DNA of 64,000 nt from Escherichia whittamii (GCF_014836715.1 NZ_JACSQI010000004.1:310001-374000); one strand, 5' to 3'. Shown: positions 8,409-20,059, counted from the first letter of the stretch. Notes: a model not told the origin generated them from the sequence alone. Made by a program: numbers and translations.

Positions 8409-9641
8409 TCAAGCCGCCAGTACGCGGTTGCGTCCGTCATTTTTCGCCCGATACAACGCATCATCTACGCGTTTAAACAGTTCATCGATGCCTTCATTGC
8501 CTTCGTGATGTGCCACGCCAATGCTGACCGTAAAGCGCGGTAAACCAGAAATACTCACTTTTGCCACGCTCAATCGGATAGTTTCAGCGAGAGAAATTGC
8601 GGTATCCAGCGGAGTTCTTGGTAATAATAAGACGAACTCTTCACCTCCCCATCGAAACACCATATCGCCTTTGCGAGCGCAGCTTTCGAGCGTACGCGCC
8701 AGTGCGCATAAAACTTCATCACCTTTCTGGTGACCGTACAGGTCATTGATATGCTTAAAACGATCGGTGTCGATAAGCAACAAACTGTAATCCTGAGCGA
8801 TTGCGAGATGCTGCATCTGGCCTTGCTCGGTGATGTGATAAAATTGTCGGCGGTTAAGTAACCCCGTCAATGCGTCATGGTGAGCAGCGTGCTCCAGCTG
8901 CTGTTCCAGCCTTTTTTGCTCGGTAATATCATGCACGATGCACAACATTAACTTGTCGCCATAAATCTCAATTGGCCCGGCATAAGTTTGCACATGACGA
9001 GTAGATCCATCTGCCAGCTTATGGACAAAGTTAAGTGGTTTATGCCCGCCGGGTAAACGCGAAATTTCATGCATGACAGGCATCACACGGCGCCCAAGAA
9101 TATTAATTTCCCAGGTGTGTTTCTGACAGATTGTTTCATGGTTATAGCCATAGAAATTGAGTGCGGCCACATTGGCGTCGACAATTTGGCCATCACGCGA
9201 GGGATCTATCAACAGCATTGGCGCGGAGTTAGTCAGAAAAAAGCGCGCATAAAACCCTTGTTTTTTACGCTGATAATTTGCAGAACGGCTGGCTTTTAAG
9301 CCCAGACTCGCGGGTGTCTCCATTCCTTCAAATATAATCACTTCCCCATAATCACTCATCTCTTTAAGGGTCAACCGACAGCTTAATGCTGTCTCTTCAC
9401 CATTACGATTGACCGTGAGAATTTCTACAATATCGAGTTGGTTATGCAGGTCTACGAGATATTTTGGTAGTTCGTTTTGGGAGGAGACGGAATAGAGGCC
9501 GGTTCGTAGCTGACTAAAAGTGAGTTCTTGCATCAACAGTTGTGCTGCGCTATTAGCATAAATTAACCGTTCTTCGAAGGGTGAAACGATCCAGACAGGA
9601 CTGGTTAATAAGTCCAGGGTACTGAAGTTGTGCGTAGTCAT
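8409..9641 (-). CDS. dgcM: Diguanylate cyclase DgcM (YdaM)
   Basis: 410 aa: two PAS domains (about residues 10-105 and 135-240) followed by a GGDEF domain (about 250-408). The active-site signature is GGEEF at 332-336, an accepted active variant, and the DTDRFKHIND metal/substrate segment is intact. DgcM makes c-di-GMP and, with the phosphodiesterase PdeR and the regulator MlrA, promotes csgD transcription and curli formation. It is monocistronic, convergent with smrA and divergent from zntB. Confidence 0.96.
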   Translation of the reverse strand: MTTHNFSTLDLLTSPVWIVSPFEERLIYANSAAQLLMQELTFSQLRTGLYSVSSQNELPKYLVDLHNQLDIVEILTVNRNGEETALSCRLTLKEMSDYGEVIIFEGMETPASLGLKASRSANYQRKKQGFYARFFLTNSAPMLLIDPSRDGQIVDANVAALNFYGYNHETICQKHTWEINILGRRVMPVMHEISRLPGGHKPLNFVHKLADGSTRHVQTYAGPIEIYGDKLMLCIVHDITEQKRLEQQLEHAAHHDALTGLLNRRQFYHITEQGQMQHLAIAQDYSLLLIDTDRFKHINDLYGHQKGDEVLCALARTLESCARKGDMVFRWGGEEFVLLLPRTPLDTAISLAETIRLSVAKVSISGLPRFTVSIGVAHHEGNEGIDELFKRVDDALYRAKNDGRNRVLAA

Positions 9642-9876
9642 TGAAATCCCGTTATTTTTATCAATTTTCTGTTGTTATCTGATCGAAAAAATGCCACGAC
9701 AAATGATCAGATAATTCTGATAATGATAGACGCTATTTAACACTTTACCCCTTTTCTCATCATGAAAAGTATTTTGCTTTCTGTATTTAGTTTTGACAGG
9801 ATTTTATTAATCATTTCAGGGTAATGGAGTGAGGAGATGTTGCGTAAGATGACCAGAAGACTAGACTACAAAATAA

Positions 9877-10881
<1,005 letters not shown>

Positions 10882-10927
10882 CAAAAGAAAATTTGTCTAC
10901 TTTCTGTATACAAAAACGCCGTAAAGT

Positions 10928-10941
10928 TTGAGCGAAGTCAA
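10928..10941. promoter_or_regulatory. FNR box of the fnrS promoter
   Basis: TTGAG-CGAA-GTCAA, a 5-4-5 palindrome close to the FNR consensus. Its centre is about 42 nt upstream of the fnrS start, the class II activator position. FnrS is known to be induced by FNR under anaerobiosis. Confidence 0.85.
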
Positions 10942-10976
10942 TAAACTCTCTACCCATTCAGGGCAATATCTTTCAC

Positions 10977-11098
10977 GCAGGTGAATGCAACGTCAAGCGA
11001 TGGGCGTTGCGCTCCATATTGTCTTACTTCCTTTTTTGAATTACTGCATAGCACAATTGATTCGTACGACGCCGACTTAGATAAGTCGGCTTTTTTTT
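10977..11098 (+). ncRNA. fnrS: Anaerobically induced small RNA FnrS
   Basis: The sequence starts GCAGGTGAATGCAACGTC and ends with the hairpin GCCGACTtagataAGTCGGC and eight T, matching K-12 FnrS nearly throughout. FnrS is an Hfq-binding sRNA of about 120 nt that represses aerobic enzymes such as sodB, maeA and gpmA when oxygen is low. It lies alone between zntB and ynaL, behind its own FNR box. The terminator loop differs slightly from K-12. Confidence 0.95.
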
Positions 11099-11155
11099 GC
11101 CTGTTATCTGTCAACGTCTACCCTTTAAGAGTCTACCCAATGACTAAAGGGAAAT

Positions 11156-11329
11156 ATGATGACACTCATTTATTTGCAAATTCCTGTCCCTGAACCGATT
11201 CCTGGCGAGCCCGTCCCAGTTCCCGATCCAATCCCTCGTCCACAACCTATGCCCGACCCGCCGCCCGATGAAGAACCGATTAAATTGTCGCAACGTGAGC
11301 GTAGATCTGCGAGGATACGCGCCTGCTAA
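11156..11329 (+). CDS. ynaL: Small proline-rich protein YnaL
   Basis: 57 aa. The central part is a run of Pro-rich dipeptides and tripeptides (IPVPEPIPGEPVPVPDPIPR and on), acidic at its end (PPPDEEP), followed by a basic tail (QRERRSARIRAC). An AAAGGGA lies just upstream; two adjacent ATG codons (11156, 11159) are possible starts, and the second has the better spacing. I recognise it as the small protein YnaL annotated between fnrS and dbpA in K-12. There is no signal peptide and no known function. Confidence 0.75.
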   Translation: MMTLIYLQIPVPEPIPGEPVPVPDPIPRPQPMPDPPPDEEPIKLSQRERRSARIRAC

Positions 11330-11358
11330 CTTTGCGCTGATGACCACGAGAATAGATT

Positions 11359-12732
11359 GTGACCGCTTTTTCTACCCTGAACGTTTTGCCTCCCGCCCAG
11401 CTCACTAACCTTAATGAGTTGGGTTACTTAACCATGACACCGGTGCAGGCCGCCGCACTTCCGGCGATCCTTGCCGGAAAAGATGTTCGCGTGCAGGCGA
11501 AAACCGGCAGCGGAAAAACCGCGGCATTTGGCCTCGGGTTGTTACAGCAAATTGATGCGTCGCTGTTTCAGACTCAGGCTTTAGTGCTGTGTCCGACTCG
11601 TGAACTGGCGGATCAAGTCGCAGGGGAGTTACGTCGGCTGGCGCGTTTTCTACCAAATACCAAAATCTTGACCTTATGCGGGGGTCAGCCGTTTGGCATT
11701 CAGCGCGATTCACTGCAACACGCGCCGCATATCATCGTAGCAACGCCGGGGCGTTTGTTGGATCACCTGCAAAAAGGCACTGTTTCGTTAGATGCGTTGA
11801 ATACGTTGGTAATGGATGAAGCCGACCGTATGCTGGATATGGGGTTTAGCGACGCAATTGATGAAGTCATCGGTTTTGCTCCTGCTTCTCGCCAGACGCT
11901 TCTCTTCTCTGCTACCTGGCCGGAAGCGATCGCCGCAATTAGCGGTCGTGTACAACGAGATCCCCTGGCGATTGAAATAGACACAACAGATGCTCTGCCA
12001 CCTGTTGAACAACAATTTTATGAGACATCCAGCAAGGGCAAAATTCCGTTATTGCAACGGTTATTAAGTGTGCATCAGCCATCGTCTTGTGTGGTGTTTT
12101 GTAACACCAAAAAAGATTGCCAGGCTGTGTGTGACGCGCTGAACGAAGTAGGGCAAAGTGCATTGTCGTTACATGGCGATCTGGAACAACGTGACCGCGA
12201 CCAGACTCTGGTACGTTTTGCCAACGGTAGCGCCCGCGTGCTGGTTGCGACCGATGTCGCTGCGCGTGGACTGGATATTAAATCGCTTGAACTGGTGGTG
12301 AACTTTGAGCTGGCGTGGGACCCTGAAGTTCATGTGCATCGTATTGGGCGTACGGCGCGTGCAGGAAATAGTGGTCTGGCGATCAGTTTCTGTGCGCCAG
12401 AAGAAGCACAGCGTGCCAATATCATTGCCGACATGTTGCAGATGAAACTTAACTGGCAAACGCCACCAGTCAGCAGGGACATTGTGCCGCTGGAGGCAGA
12501 AATGGCAACGTTGTGTATCGATGGCGGGAAAAAAGCCAAAATGCGACCGGGCGATGTGTTAGGTGCGTTGACGGGTGATATTGGTCTTGATGGCGCTGAT
12601 ATCGGCAAAATCACCGTGCATCCAGCGCATGTTTATGTCGCAGTGCGTCAGTGTGTTGCCCATAAGACATGGAAGCAGTTACAGGGCGGCAAGATTAAAG
12701 GGAAAACGTGCCGGGTACGGTTGTTAAAATAA
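11359..12732 (+). CDS. dbpA: DEAD-box RNA helicase DbpA
   Basis: 457 aa with a GTG start. All helicase motifs are visible: Q-motif region (MTPVQAAALP), motif I AKTGSGKT, Ia PTRELADQ, II VMDEADRM, III SATWPE, V ATDVAARGLD, VI HRIGRTAR. The C-terminal about 75 residues form the RRM-like domain that binds hairpin 92 of 23S rRNA. DbpA acts in assembly of the 50S ribosomal subunit. It is monocistronic and followed by a REP element. Confidence 0.97.
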   Translation: MTAFSTLNVLPPAQLTNLNELGYLTMTPVQAAALPAILAGKDVRVQAKTGSGKTAAFGLGLLQQIDASLFQTQALVLCPTRELADQVAGELRRLARFLPNTKILTLCGGQPFGIQRDSLQHAPHIIVATPGRLLDHLQKGTVSLDALNTLVMDEADRMLDMGFSDAIDEVIGFAPASRQTLLFSATWPEAIAAISGRVQRDPLAIEIDTTDALPPVEQQFYETSSKGKIPLLQRLLSVHQPSSCVVFCNTKKDCQAVCDALNEVGQSALSLHGDLEQRDRDQTLVRFANGSARVLVATDVAARGLDIKSLELVVNFELAWDPEVHVHRIGRTARAGNSGLAISFCAPEEAQRANIIADMLQMKLNWQTPPVSRDIVPLEAEMATLCIDGGKKAKMRPGDVLGALTGDIGLDGADIGKITVHPAHVYVAVRQCVAHKTWKQLQGGKIKGKTCRVRLLK

Positions 12733-12746
12733 GGAAATGTTGAATT

Positions 12747-12816
12747 GCCGGATGCGACGCTGGCGGCGTCTTATCCGGCCTACACAAGAGTAGCCCGATA
12801 AGCTTGCGTATCGGGC
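12747..12816. repeat. REP/BIME-type repeat between dbpA and ttcA
   Basis: GCCGGATGCGACGCTGGCGG...TTATCCGGCCTAC (12747-12784) fits the enterobacterial REP consensus. It is followed by a second hairpin, GCCCGATA-8 nt-TATCGGGC (12793-12816). The two lie between convergent genes and may stabilise or end both transcripts. Confidence 0.85.
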
Positions 12817-12826
12817 GCTATCCTGG

Positions 12827-13762
12827 TTATTTCACTTCAACCACATTCAGCCGCAGTTCATCCAGTTGATTTTCGTCTTCTTCTGGTTGCCAGCCTGCGG
12901 GTTGCAGTGGGATCTCTTCACGGTCGAAGGCCAGATCGCCACCATTAACCACTTCTGAACCGTGGGTAATGCCTTTGAAATCGAACAGATTGGTATCGCA
13001 CAGATGAGACGGCACTACATTTTGCATTGCGCTGAACATTGTCTCGATACGTCCCGGATAACGCTTATCCCAGTCGCGTAGCATATCGGCAATCACCTGA
13101 CGTTGCAGGTTAGGCTGCGAGCCGCACAGGTTACATGGAATAATCGGGAAGGCTTTCGCATCGGCAAAACGCTGAATATCTTTTTCGCGGCAGTAGGCCA
13201 GCGGACGAATCACGATATGTTTGCCATCATCGCTCATCAGTTTCGGTGGCATCCCTTTCATCTTGCCACCGTAGAACATATTTAAGAACAGCGTTTGCAG
13301 AATATCATCGCGGTGGTGGCCCAGTGCGATTTTCGTGGCACCCAGTTCTGTTGCGGTGCGATAAAGGATACCGCGACGCAGACGAGAGCACAGTGAGCAG
13401 GTGGTTTTTCCTTCAGGGATTTTCTCTTTTACGATCCCGTAAGTATTCTCTTCAACAATCTTATACTCAACGCCCAGCTTTTCGAGATACTCCGGCAGAA
13501 CGTGTTCCGGGAAGCCAGGCTGTTTCTGGTCAAGGTTAACGGCAACCAGCGAGAAATTGATTGGCGCGCTTTGCTGCAAATTACGCAGGATCTCCAGCAT
13601 GGTATAGCTGTCTTTGCCCCCGGAGAGGCAAACCATAATGCGGTCGCCATCTTCAATCATATTGAAGTCAGCAATGGCTTCGCCCACGTTACGACGCAGA
13701 CGTTTTTGCAATTTGTTCAGGTTGTATTGCTCTTTCTTACTAATTTCTTGATTTTGTGACAT
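12827..13762 (-). CDS. ttcA: tRNA 2-thiocytidine(32) biosynthesis protein TtcA
   Basis: 311 aa, intact. TtcA is a PP-loop ATPase that makes 2-thiocytidine at position 32 of some tRNAs with a [4Fe-4S] cluster. The PP-loop SGGKDS is at 47-52; the cysteine pair CSLC is at C122/C125 and a further pair CNLC at C210/C213. The Rac prophage attachment site lies in this gene in K-12; here the reading frame is continuous and uspF follows directly, so Rac is absent. Confidence 0.97.
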   Translation of the reverse strand: MSQNQEISKKEQYNLNKLQKRLRRNVGEAIADFNMIEDGDRIMVCLSGGKDSYTMLEILRNLQQSAPINFSLVAVNLDQKQPGFPEHVLPEYLEKLGVEYKIVEENTYGIVKEKIPEGKTTCSLCSRLRRGILYRTATELGATKIALGHHRDDILQTLFLNMFYGGKMKGMPPKLMSDDGKHIVIRPLAYCREKDIQRFADAKAFPIIPCNLCGSQPNLQRQVIADMLRDWDKRYPGRIETMFSAMQNVVPSHLCDTNLFDFKGITHGSEVVNGGDLAFDREEIPLQPAGWQPEEDENQLDELRLNVVEVK

Positions 13763-13905
13763 TTAATAGCGACTCAATTCGTTATATGGCATCAGAAAAG
13801 TATGCGTCATGCCGGAACGTCCAGCATAAGAAATCTGATATAAAAACTGTGGCGTGTATGGTACGGATTAGAGGGGAAAATGTCAGCACATTTGCGAAAT
13901 GAATC

Positions 13906-13930
13906 AAAAAGCCCGCAGCGATCTGCGGGC
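13906..13930 (-). terminator. uspF terminator
   Basis: On the minus strand GCCCGCAG-4 nt-CTGCGGGC is followed by a U-run (AAAAA on the plus strand at 13906-13910), just after the uspF stop. Confidence 0.85.
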
Positions 13931-13937
13931 GTTAGTG

Positions 13938-14453
<516 letters not shown>

Positions 14454-14480
14454 TTAGATCAAGGGAGGAAAAATATGAAG

Positions 14481-14503
14481 AAAAAGCCCGCCAAACGGCG
14501 GGC
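14481..14503 (-). terminator. ompN terminator
   Basis: GCCCGCC-4 nt-GGCGGGC with a U-run on the minus strand, 9 nt past the ompN stop. Confidence 0.85.
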
Positions 14504-14511
14504 AGGCAAGA

Positions 14512-15630
14512 TTAAAACTGGTATACCAGACCTAAAGCAACGATATCATCGGTAGAGATACCGTTCGCAGCGTAGAAGCCGTCATCTTCATCAAGCAGGT
14601 TGATTTTATAATCAACATAGGTGGACATGTTTTTGTTGAAATAATATGTTGCGCCAACATCAGCGTATTTAACCAGATCTTTATCGCCATCAGTCCCGAC
14701 CAAATCGTTGCCTTTAGACATCAGGAAAGAGACAGCCGGACGCAGGCCAAAATCAAACTGATACTGGGCTGTAACTTCAAAGTTCTGAGTTTTGTCGGCA
14801 ATCGTATTTGCTGAATTGCCGTAAGGCGTCATGTTACGGGTTTCAGAGTACATGGTTGCAAGGTAGATATTGTGAGCATCGTATTTTGCCCCTGCCGTCC
14901 ATGCGTCAGCCTTATCGCCTTTTGCTGTAGAGAATTCCGCCTGTTGGTTGGTACGATCAGAACTGGTATACGCAGCACCAATGCTCACCCCCATACCTAA
15001 GTCATAGGTAGAGGAAATACCGAAGCCGTCGCCATTTGCATTCTTAATATTACGATCGCCACCGTTTGCAGTACCTTCTTGCTCATGGCTAACCTGGTTT
15101 TCGTTCGCTCCCTGATACTGTAACGCAAAGTTCAGGCCATCAACCAAACCAAAGAAATCGGTGTTACGGTAAGTCGCGACGCCGTTTGCACGACCGGTCA
15201 TATAGTTATCGGCTTTAGTATAAGAGTCGCCACCGAATTCAGGCAGCATATCTGTCCAGCCTTCGATGTCGTACATCACGCCATAATTACGACCATAGTC
15301 AAATGAACCGAAGTCACCAAATTTCAGACCGGCAAATGCCAGACGAGTCCAGGAGTCGCCTTTATCATTTTCAGAGCCATTAGCCTGAACGTTATATTCC
15401 CACTGACCATAACCGACCAGTTGATCGGTAATTTGGGTTTCGCCTTTAAAACCAAAACGCACATAAGTTTGATCACCATCACTATTCGCATTATCAGAAA
15501 AATAATGCAGGCCATCGACTTTGCCATACAGGTCTAATTTATTGCCGTCTTTATTATAAACTTCTGCTGCATGTGCAGCACCTGCGGCGAGCAGGGCAGG
15601 AATTAAGAGCGCCAGTACTTTGCTTTTCAT
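14512..15630 (-). CDS. ompN: Outer membrane porin OmpN
   Basis: 372 aa, slightly shorter than the 377 I recall for K-12. Signal peptide [21 protein letters not shown] with cleavage before AEVYNKDG, then a general porin of the OmpC/OmpF family (16-stranded barrel) ending in the canonical VYQF with a C-terminal Phe. The PEFGG motif of loop 3 is present ([10 protein letters not shown]). Surface-loop segments differ from K-12, as is usual for porins. It is normally expressed at a low level. The leader is read divergently from micC. Confidence 0.93.
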   Translation of the reverse strand: MKSKVLALLIPALLAAGAAHAAEVYNKDGNKLDLYGKVDGLHYFSDNANSDGDQTYVRFGFKGETQITDQLVGYGQWEYNVQANGSENDKGDSWTRLAFAGLKFGDFGSFDYGRNYGVMYDIEGWTDMLPEFGGDSYTKADNYMTGRANGVATYRNTDFFGLVDGLNFALQYQGANENQVSHEQEGTANGGDRNIKNANGDGFGISSTYDLGMGVSIGAAYTSSDRTNQQAEFSTAKGDKADAWTAGAKYDAHNIYLATMYSETRNMTPYGNSANTIADKTQNFEVTAQYQFDFGLRPAVSFLMSKGNDLVGTDGDKDLVKYADVGATYYFNKNMSTYVDYKINLLDEDDGFYAANGISTDDIVALGLVYQF

Positions 15631-15858
15631 TGAATAAATCCTTTAGTTATTTTATTTGCATTAATTTCCCCTGCTTGGGGAATGAAAACATCCTAAAGGA
15701 GAAGTTCAGTTAGCAGATAAATATAATTTGTTACGCCTTAAGTAAAACCTTAATAAGATAATTCTACGGAAATAGTGATAAGTTTGATGAATGTGTTATT
15801 GAGGATTCATGCAAAATTAAAATTATACATTTAATAAAGCATGGGTTATTCTGCGCGG

Positions 15859-15968
15859 GTTATATGCCTTTATTGTCACAGATTTTATTTTCGGTTGGGT
15901 CATTGCATTACTAATGTTCTTCCAATGAATAAAAAGACAAGCCCGAACTTTCGTTCGGGCTTTTTTTT
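15859..15968 (+). ncRNA. micC: Small RNA MicC, repressor of ompC
   Basis: The plus strand from GTTATATGCCTTTATTGTCA matches K-12 MicC; it ends in the hairpin GCCCGAACtttcGTTCGGGC and an eight-T run. MicC pairs with the ompC leader with the help of Hfq and blocks translation; it lies divergently from ompN as in K-12. The 5' pairing region is conserved; the middle (TTACTAATGTTCTTCCAATG) has diverged. Confidence 0.95.
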
Positions 15969-15995
15969 GAGTTGGATAATCGTTATCCAGAAAGT

Positions 15996-18900
15996 TTACT
16001 CGGTGCTATTTTTTTCCGCCTTTCCGGCCATTTGTGCCAGGAAGTCATAACGTTTTTGCAAATCAGCGGCGGCATCTTTCCATAATTGTTCTGCCACTTC
16101 TGGCTGTTGCGTGTTCAGACGGCGGAAACGCTGCTCATGAAGAAGCGTTTCTTCCAGAGCTTCTGAAGGCGGGCGGGAATCCAGCGCCAGCGGCAGTTTA
16201 CCCTCATCGGCTCGACGCGGATCAAAGCGATACAGAGGCCAGAAGCCAGTTGCGGTGAGTTGACGCATTTGATCGTGACTTAATGCCAGATCATAACCGT
16301 GCTCTTCACATGGGCTGTAAGCAATAATAAGCGATGGCCCCGGATACGCTTCAGCTTCCTGAATCGCTTTCACCGTCTGGTTGAGTTGAGCGCCAAGAGA
16401 AATCTGCGCGACATAAACATGACCGTACATCATCATGCTAACACCAAGATCTTTGCGTGCCTTGCGTTTGCCATGCTCACCAAACTTAGTTACCGCGCCA
16501 AGCGGAGTGGCTTTCGACGCCTGACCACCGGTATTGGAATAGCATTGTGTATCCAGCACCAGGATGTTGACGTTTTCCGTCAGACTCAGCACATGATCCA
16601 GACCGCCAAAGCCGATGTCGTAAGCCCAGCCGTCACCACCAATCAGCCAGATTGATTTCTCAACAAGCGCATCGGCGTCACGCAGCAGTTCATGTGCTTC
16701 GGCAACATCGTTGAGTTGCTGGCGTAAATCAGCGACTTGTTCACGACGAACGTCTGGCGTGGCGTCTGATTTCAACGCCGCCAGTAACTCAGCCGGGATT
16801 TTATCGGCAAATTGATCCAGCAAACGCAATACGCGTGCGCGGTGTTGATCGACCGTCAGGCGGAAACCAAGGCCGAATTCGGCGTTATCTTCAAAGAGAG
16901 AATTTGCCCAGGCAGGTCCACGACCGTTGGCATCGGTGGTATATGGCGTGGAAGGCAGGTTACCGCCATAAATTGAAGAACAACCAGTAGCGTTGGCAAT
17001 CAACATCCGATCGCCATAGAGCTGAGTGAGCAATTTAATATACGGCGTCTCACCACAGCCGGAGCAAGCGCCAGAATATTCAAACAGCGGAGTGATCAAC
17101 TGCGAAGTACGAATATCAATACGTTCCAGTTTGCTGCGGTCGATTTCTGGTAAATTCAGGAAGAAGTCGTAGTTGATTTTCTCTTCTTCTACATGTTCCA
17201 GACGCGACATCATATTGATGGCTTTGATCTCTGGATCCTGACGGTCTTTCGCCGGGCAAACTTCGACGCACAGATTACAACCGGTGCAATCTTCCGGTGC
17301 GACCTGCAACACATATTTCTGCCCGCGCATATCACGAGATTTCACATCCAGTGAATGCAGGCTGGCCGGAGCGTTTTCCATCGCTTCGGGCGGTACGACT
17401 TTCGCGCGAATGGCGGAGTGTGGGCAAGCCGCGACGCAGTGGTTGCATTGGGTACAGAGTTCCTCTTTCCAGATAGGGATCTCTTCAGCAATGTTGCGTT
17501 TTTCCCAGCGAGTAGTCCCCATCGGCCAGGTGCCGTCTGGTGGTAGCGCCGAAACGGGGAGGGCGTCGCCAAGTCCGGCGAGCATCGCAGCGGTAACCGT
17601 TTTGACAAAATCGGGTGCGGCATCAGATACCACAGGCGGACGGTTGGCACTTTGCGGATTTACCGGTTGCAGTGGTACTTCCTCAACGGATTCGAGCGCC
17701 AGTGCCAGAGCTTGCCAGTTGCGTTCCACCAGATCCTGGCCTTTGCTGCTGTAGCTTTTGGCAATGGCGCCCTGAAGTTCGGCCAGGGCGCTGTCGCCAG
17801 GCAGAATTTGCGTCAGGTGGAAGAACGCCATCTGCATGACGGTGTTAATGCGGGCTGCCAGCCCACATTCGCGGGCAATTTTCGCCGCGTTAATCACATA
17901 GAAACGCGCTTTTTTCTGGTTCAACACAGCCTGGACTTCTTGCGGCAGCCGCGACCAGACTTCATCGGCACTGTACGGCGTGTTGAGCAGGAAAATACCG
18001 CCTGGTTTTAAACGTTCGGCCATTTGATATTTGTCGATAAACTGCAACTGGTGGCAGCCAACAAAATCAGCTTGCGAAATCAAATACGCGGAACGGATGG
18101 GCTGCTCGCTTACGCGCAGATGGGAAACCGTCAGGCCCCCCGCTTTTTTAGAGTCGTAAACAAAATAGCCCTGTGCGTACCATGGCGTCGAGTTACCGAT
18201 AATTTTGATATTGTTTTTAGTTGCGGAAACGCTGCCGTCGCTACCCAGCCCGTAAAAGAGTGCTTCCAGTTTTGCGGAGTTCGGCAGAGTATTTTCCGGC
18301 AACGGTAGCGACAAATTGGTTACATCGTCATAAATACCGACGGTAAAGCGTGCTTTCGGCTTGGCTGCGTTGAGTTCGGCGAATACTGCAAGCACGCAGT
18401 CCGGGCCAAACTCTTTGGATGATAAGCCATAGCGCCCGCCAATGACGCGTGGCAGTGTTTCGCGCTCGCCATTATTAAAGGCTTCAGCCAGCGCCGTCAT
18501 TACATCCAGATACAGTGGTTCTGCCTGCGCACCAGGCTCTTTGGTGCGATCCAGCACCGCCACAGTACGTACAGAGCTCGGCAATGCTTGCAGTAAGTGT
18601 CTGGCGGAGAAAGGGCGGTAAAGTCGAACTTTTAGCACGCCTACTTTTTCGCCTCGGGTCAGCAATTCGTCCACGACTTCTTCACAGGTGCCGATGGCCG
18701 ACCCCATCAGGATAATCACCCGTTCCGCCTGCGGATGACCATAATACTCAAACGGCTGATACTGGCGACCTGTAGCGGCAGCGAAATCAGTCATCGCCTG
18801 TTCAACATGGTCATAGACCGCGTTGTACCACGGGTTAGTGGCCTCGCGTGACTGGAAGTAAGTGTCCGGATTAGCCGACGTACCGCGGATCACAGGATGT

Positions 18901-19520
18901 TCCGGATTAAGTGCGCGAATGCGATGAGCATCAATTTCTGCCTGGGGCATCAGCTCAAGAATAGTGTCGTCGGCCAGTGGGACAATTTTGTTGATTTCGT
19001 GGGAAGTGCGGAAACCATCAAAGAAATGAATAAATGGCACGCGGCTTTTCAGCGTTGCGATGTGCGAAATGAGAGCAAAGTCTTGTGCTTCCTGCACGTT
19101 TGCTGCACACAGCATGGCGCAGCCAGTCTGACGTACCGCCATCACGTCTGAATGATCGCCAAAAATAGAGAGCGCATGAGTGGCCACAGTGCGCGCAGCC
19201 ACATGCAGTACAAACGGCGTCAACTCACCCGCCAGTTTATACAGCGTCGGGATCATCAGCAGTAAACCCTGCGACGATGTAAATGATGTCGAAAGAGCGC
19301 CTGTTTGCAAAGCACCATGCACAGTTGCGATAGCGCCAGCTTCTGACTGCATTTCAACTACACGAGGTGTATCTCCCCATACGTTCTTCAGGCCGTTTCC
19401 GGCCCAGGCATCAGCCTGTTCTGCCATCGTGGAACTCGGGGTAATAGGGTAAATGGCGATAACTTCACTGGTGCGAAATGCCACCGAAGCTACCGCGCCA
19501 TTTCCGTCAATTGTGATCAT
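15996..19520 (-). CDS. ydbK: Pyruvate:flavodoxin oxidoreductase YdbK
   Basis: 1174 aa, single-chain PFOR. It oxidises pyruvate to acetyl-CoA and CO2 and passes electrons to flavodoxin or ferredoxin. N-terminal pyrimidine-binding domain (EVIAIYPITPSSTMAE), a CoA/transketolase-C type domain, two [4Fe-4S] clusters near residues 688 and 745 (CTQCNHCVAACPH, CTGCNLCVEVCPA), and a C-terminal TPP-binding domain near 966 (GDGWAYDIGFGGLDH), with the cysteines of a third cluster in GACSGCGE. It has its own promoter. Linked in E. coli to oxidative-stress and low-potential electron supply. Confidence 0.96.
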   Translation of the reverse strand: MITIDGNGAVASVAFRTSEVIAIYPITPSSTMAEQADAWAGNGLKNVWGDTPRVVEMQSEAGAIATVHGALQTGALSTSFTSSQGLLLMIPTLYKLAGELTPFVLHVAARTVATHALSIFGDHSDVMAVRQTGCAMLCAANVQEAQDFALISHIATLKSRVPFIHFFDGFRTSHEINKIVPLADDTILELMPQAEIDAHRIRALNPEHPVIRGTSANPDTYFQSREATNPWYNAVYDHVEQAMTDFAAATGRQYQPFEYYGHPQAERVIILMGSAIGTCEEVVDELLTRGEKVGVLKVRLYRPFSARHLLQALPSSVRTVAVLDRTKEPGAQAEPLYLDVMTALAEAFNNGERETLPRVIGGRYGLSSKEFGPDCVLAVFAELNAAKPKARFTVGIYDDVTNLSLPLPENTLPNSAKLEALFYGLGSDGSVSATKNNIKIIGNSTPWYAQGYFVYDSKKAGGLTVSHLRVSEQPIRSAYLISQADFVGCHQLQFIDKYQMAERLKPGGIFLLNTPYSADEVWSRLPQEVQAVLNQKKARFYVINAAKIARECGLAARINTVMQMAFFHLTQILPGDSALAELQGAIAKSYSSKGQDLVERNWQALALALESVEEVPLQPVNPQSANRPPVVSDAAPDFVKTVTAAMLAGLGDALPVSALPPDGTWPMGTTRWEKRNIAEEIPIWKEELCTQCNHCVAACPHSAIRAKVVPPEAMENAPASLHSLDVKSRDMRGQKYVLQVAPEDCTGCNLCVEVCPAKDRQDPEIKAINMMSRLEHVEEEKINYDFFLNLPEIDRSKLERIDIRTSQLITPLFEYSGACSGCGETPYIKLLTQLYGDRMLIANATGCSSIYGGNLPSTPYTTDANGRGPAWANSLFEDNAEFGLGFRLTVDQHRARVLRLLDQFADKIPAELLAALKSDATPDVRREQVADLRQQLNDVAEAHELLRDADALVEKSIWLIGGDGWAYDIGFGGLDHVLSLTENVNILVLDTQCYSNTGGQASKATPLGAVTKFGEHGKRKARKDLGVSMMMYGHVYVAQISLGAQLNQTVKAIQEAEAYPGPSLIIAYSPCEEHGYDLALSHDQMRQLTATGFWPLYRFDPRRADEGKLPLALDSRPPSEALEETLLHEQRFRRLNTQQPEVAEQLWKDAAADLQKRYDFLAQMAGKAEKNSTE

Positions 19521-19792
19521 ACGACACCCTTACATTGCGCAAATGAGGGGCGCACGAAAAAACTGCGCGCCCAGTAGTAATCTTTTAATTTTAGCAAATG
19601 GCTTTCTGCTGCATTTTCGCTTTTGTGTTCTCTACATCAGCGTAATGAATGTTTTGATCAAGCCCTGGGCGAAAAAAAAGCCACAAAATAGTAAAAATAC
19701 GTTGCAATTCGCAATACAGTTCTCGACGTAGCCGCTTATGCTGCCTATTATTACGGCGGTTTCGTTGGACTTAAAGATTTGAGGAAGTAAAG

Positions 19793-20059
19793 ATGCGAGT
19801 AATGTTGTGCGTTGGGGCTGCCGTTTTATTGTTGTCAGCGTGTAGTAGTGAACCTGTTCAGCAGGCGACCGCGGCGCATGTGGCCCCTGGTTTAAAAGCG
19901 TCGATGTCGAGTAGCGGAGAGGCAAATTGTGCAATGATTGGCGGTTCGCTTTCCGTTGCCCGTCAACTGGATGGTACAGCGATCGGGATGTGTGCATTAC
20001 CCAACGGCAAACGCTGTAGCGAACAGTCGCTTGCCGCCGGAAGTTGTGGCAGTTATTAA
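19793..20059 (+). CDS. ydbJ: Small lipoprotein YdbJ (DUF333)
   Basis: 88 aa. Lipoprotein signal peptide with lipobox LLSAC (Cys17), then a DUF333 domain with paired cysteines (ANCAMIGGS, MCALPNGKRCSEQ, GSCGSY). The residue after the lipid Cys is Ser, which favours the outer membrane. An AGGAAGTAAAG lies upstream. It converges on hslJ with a 4-nt overlap of stop codons. Function unknown. Confidence 0.92.
   Translation: MRVMLCVGAAVLLLSACSSEPVQQATAAHVAPGLKASMSSSGEANCAMIGGSLSVARQLDGTAIGMCALPNGKRCSEQSLAAGSCGSY

Noticed and set aside
17284..18308. Several long plus-strand frames opposite ydbK
   Set aside because: Antisense shadows of the GC-rich ydbK coding region, without ribosome binding sites.
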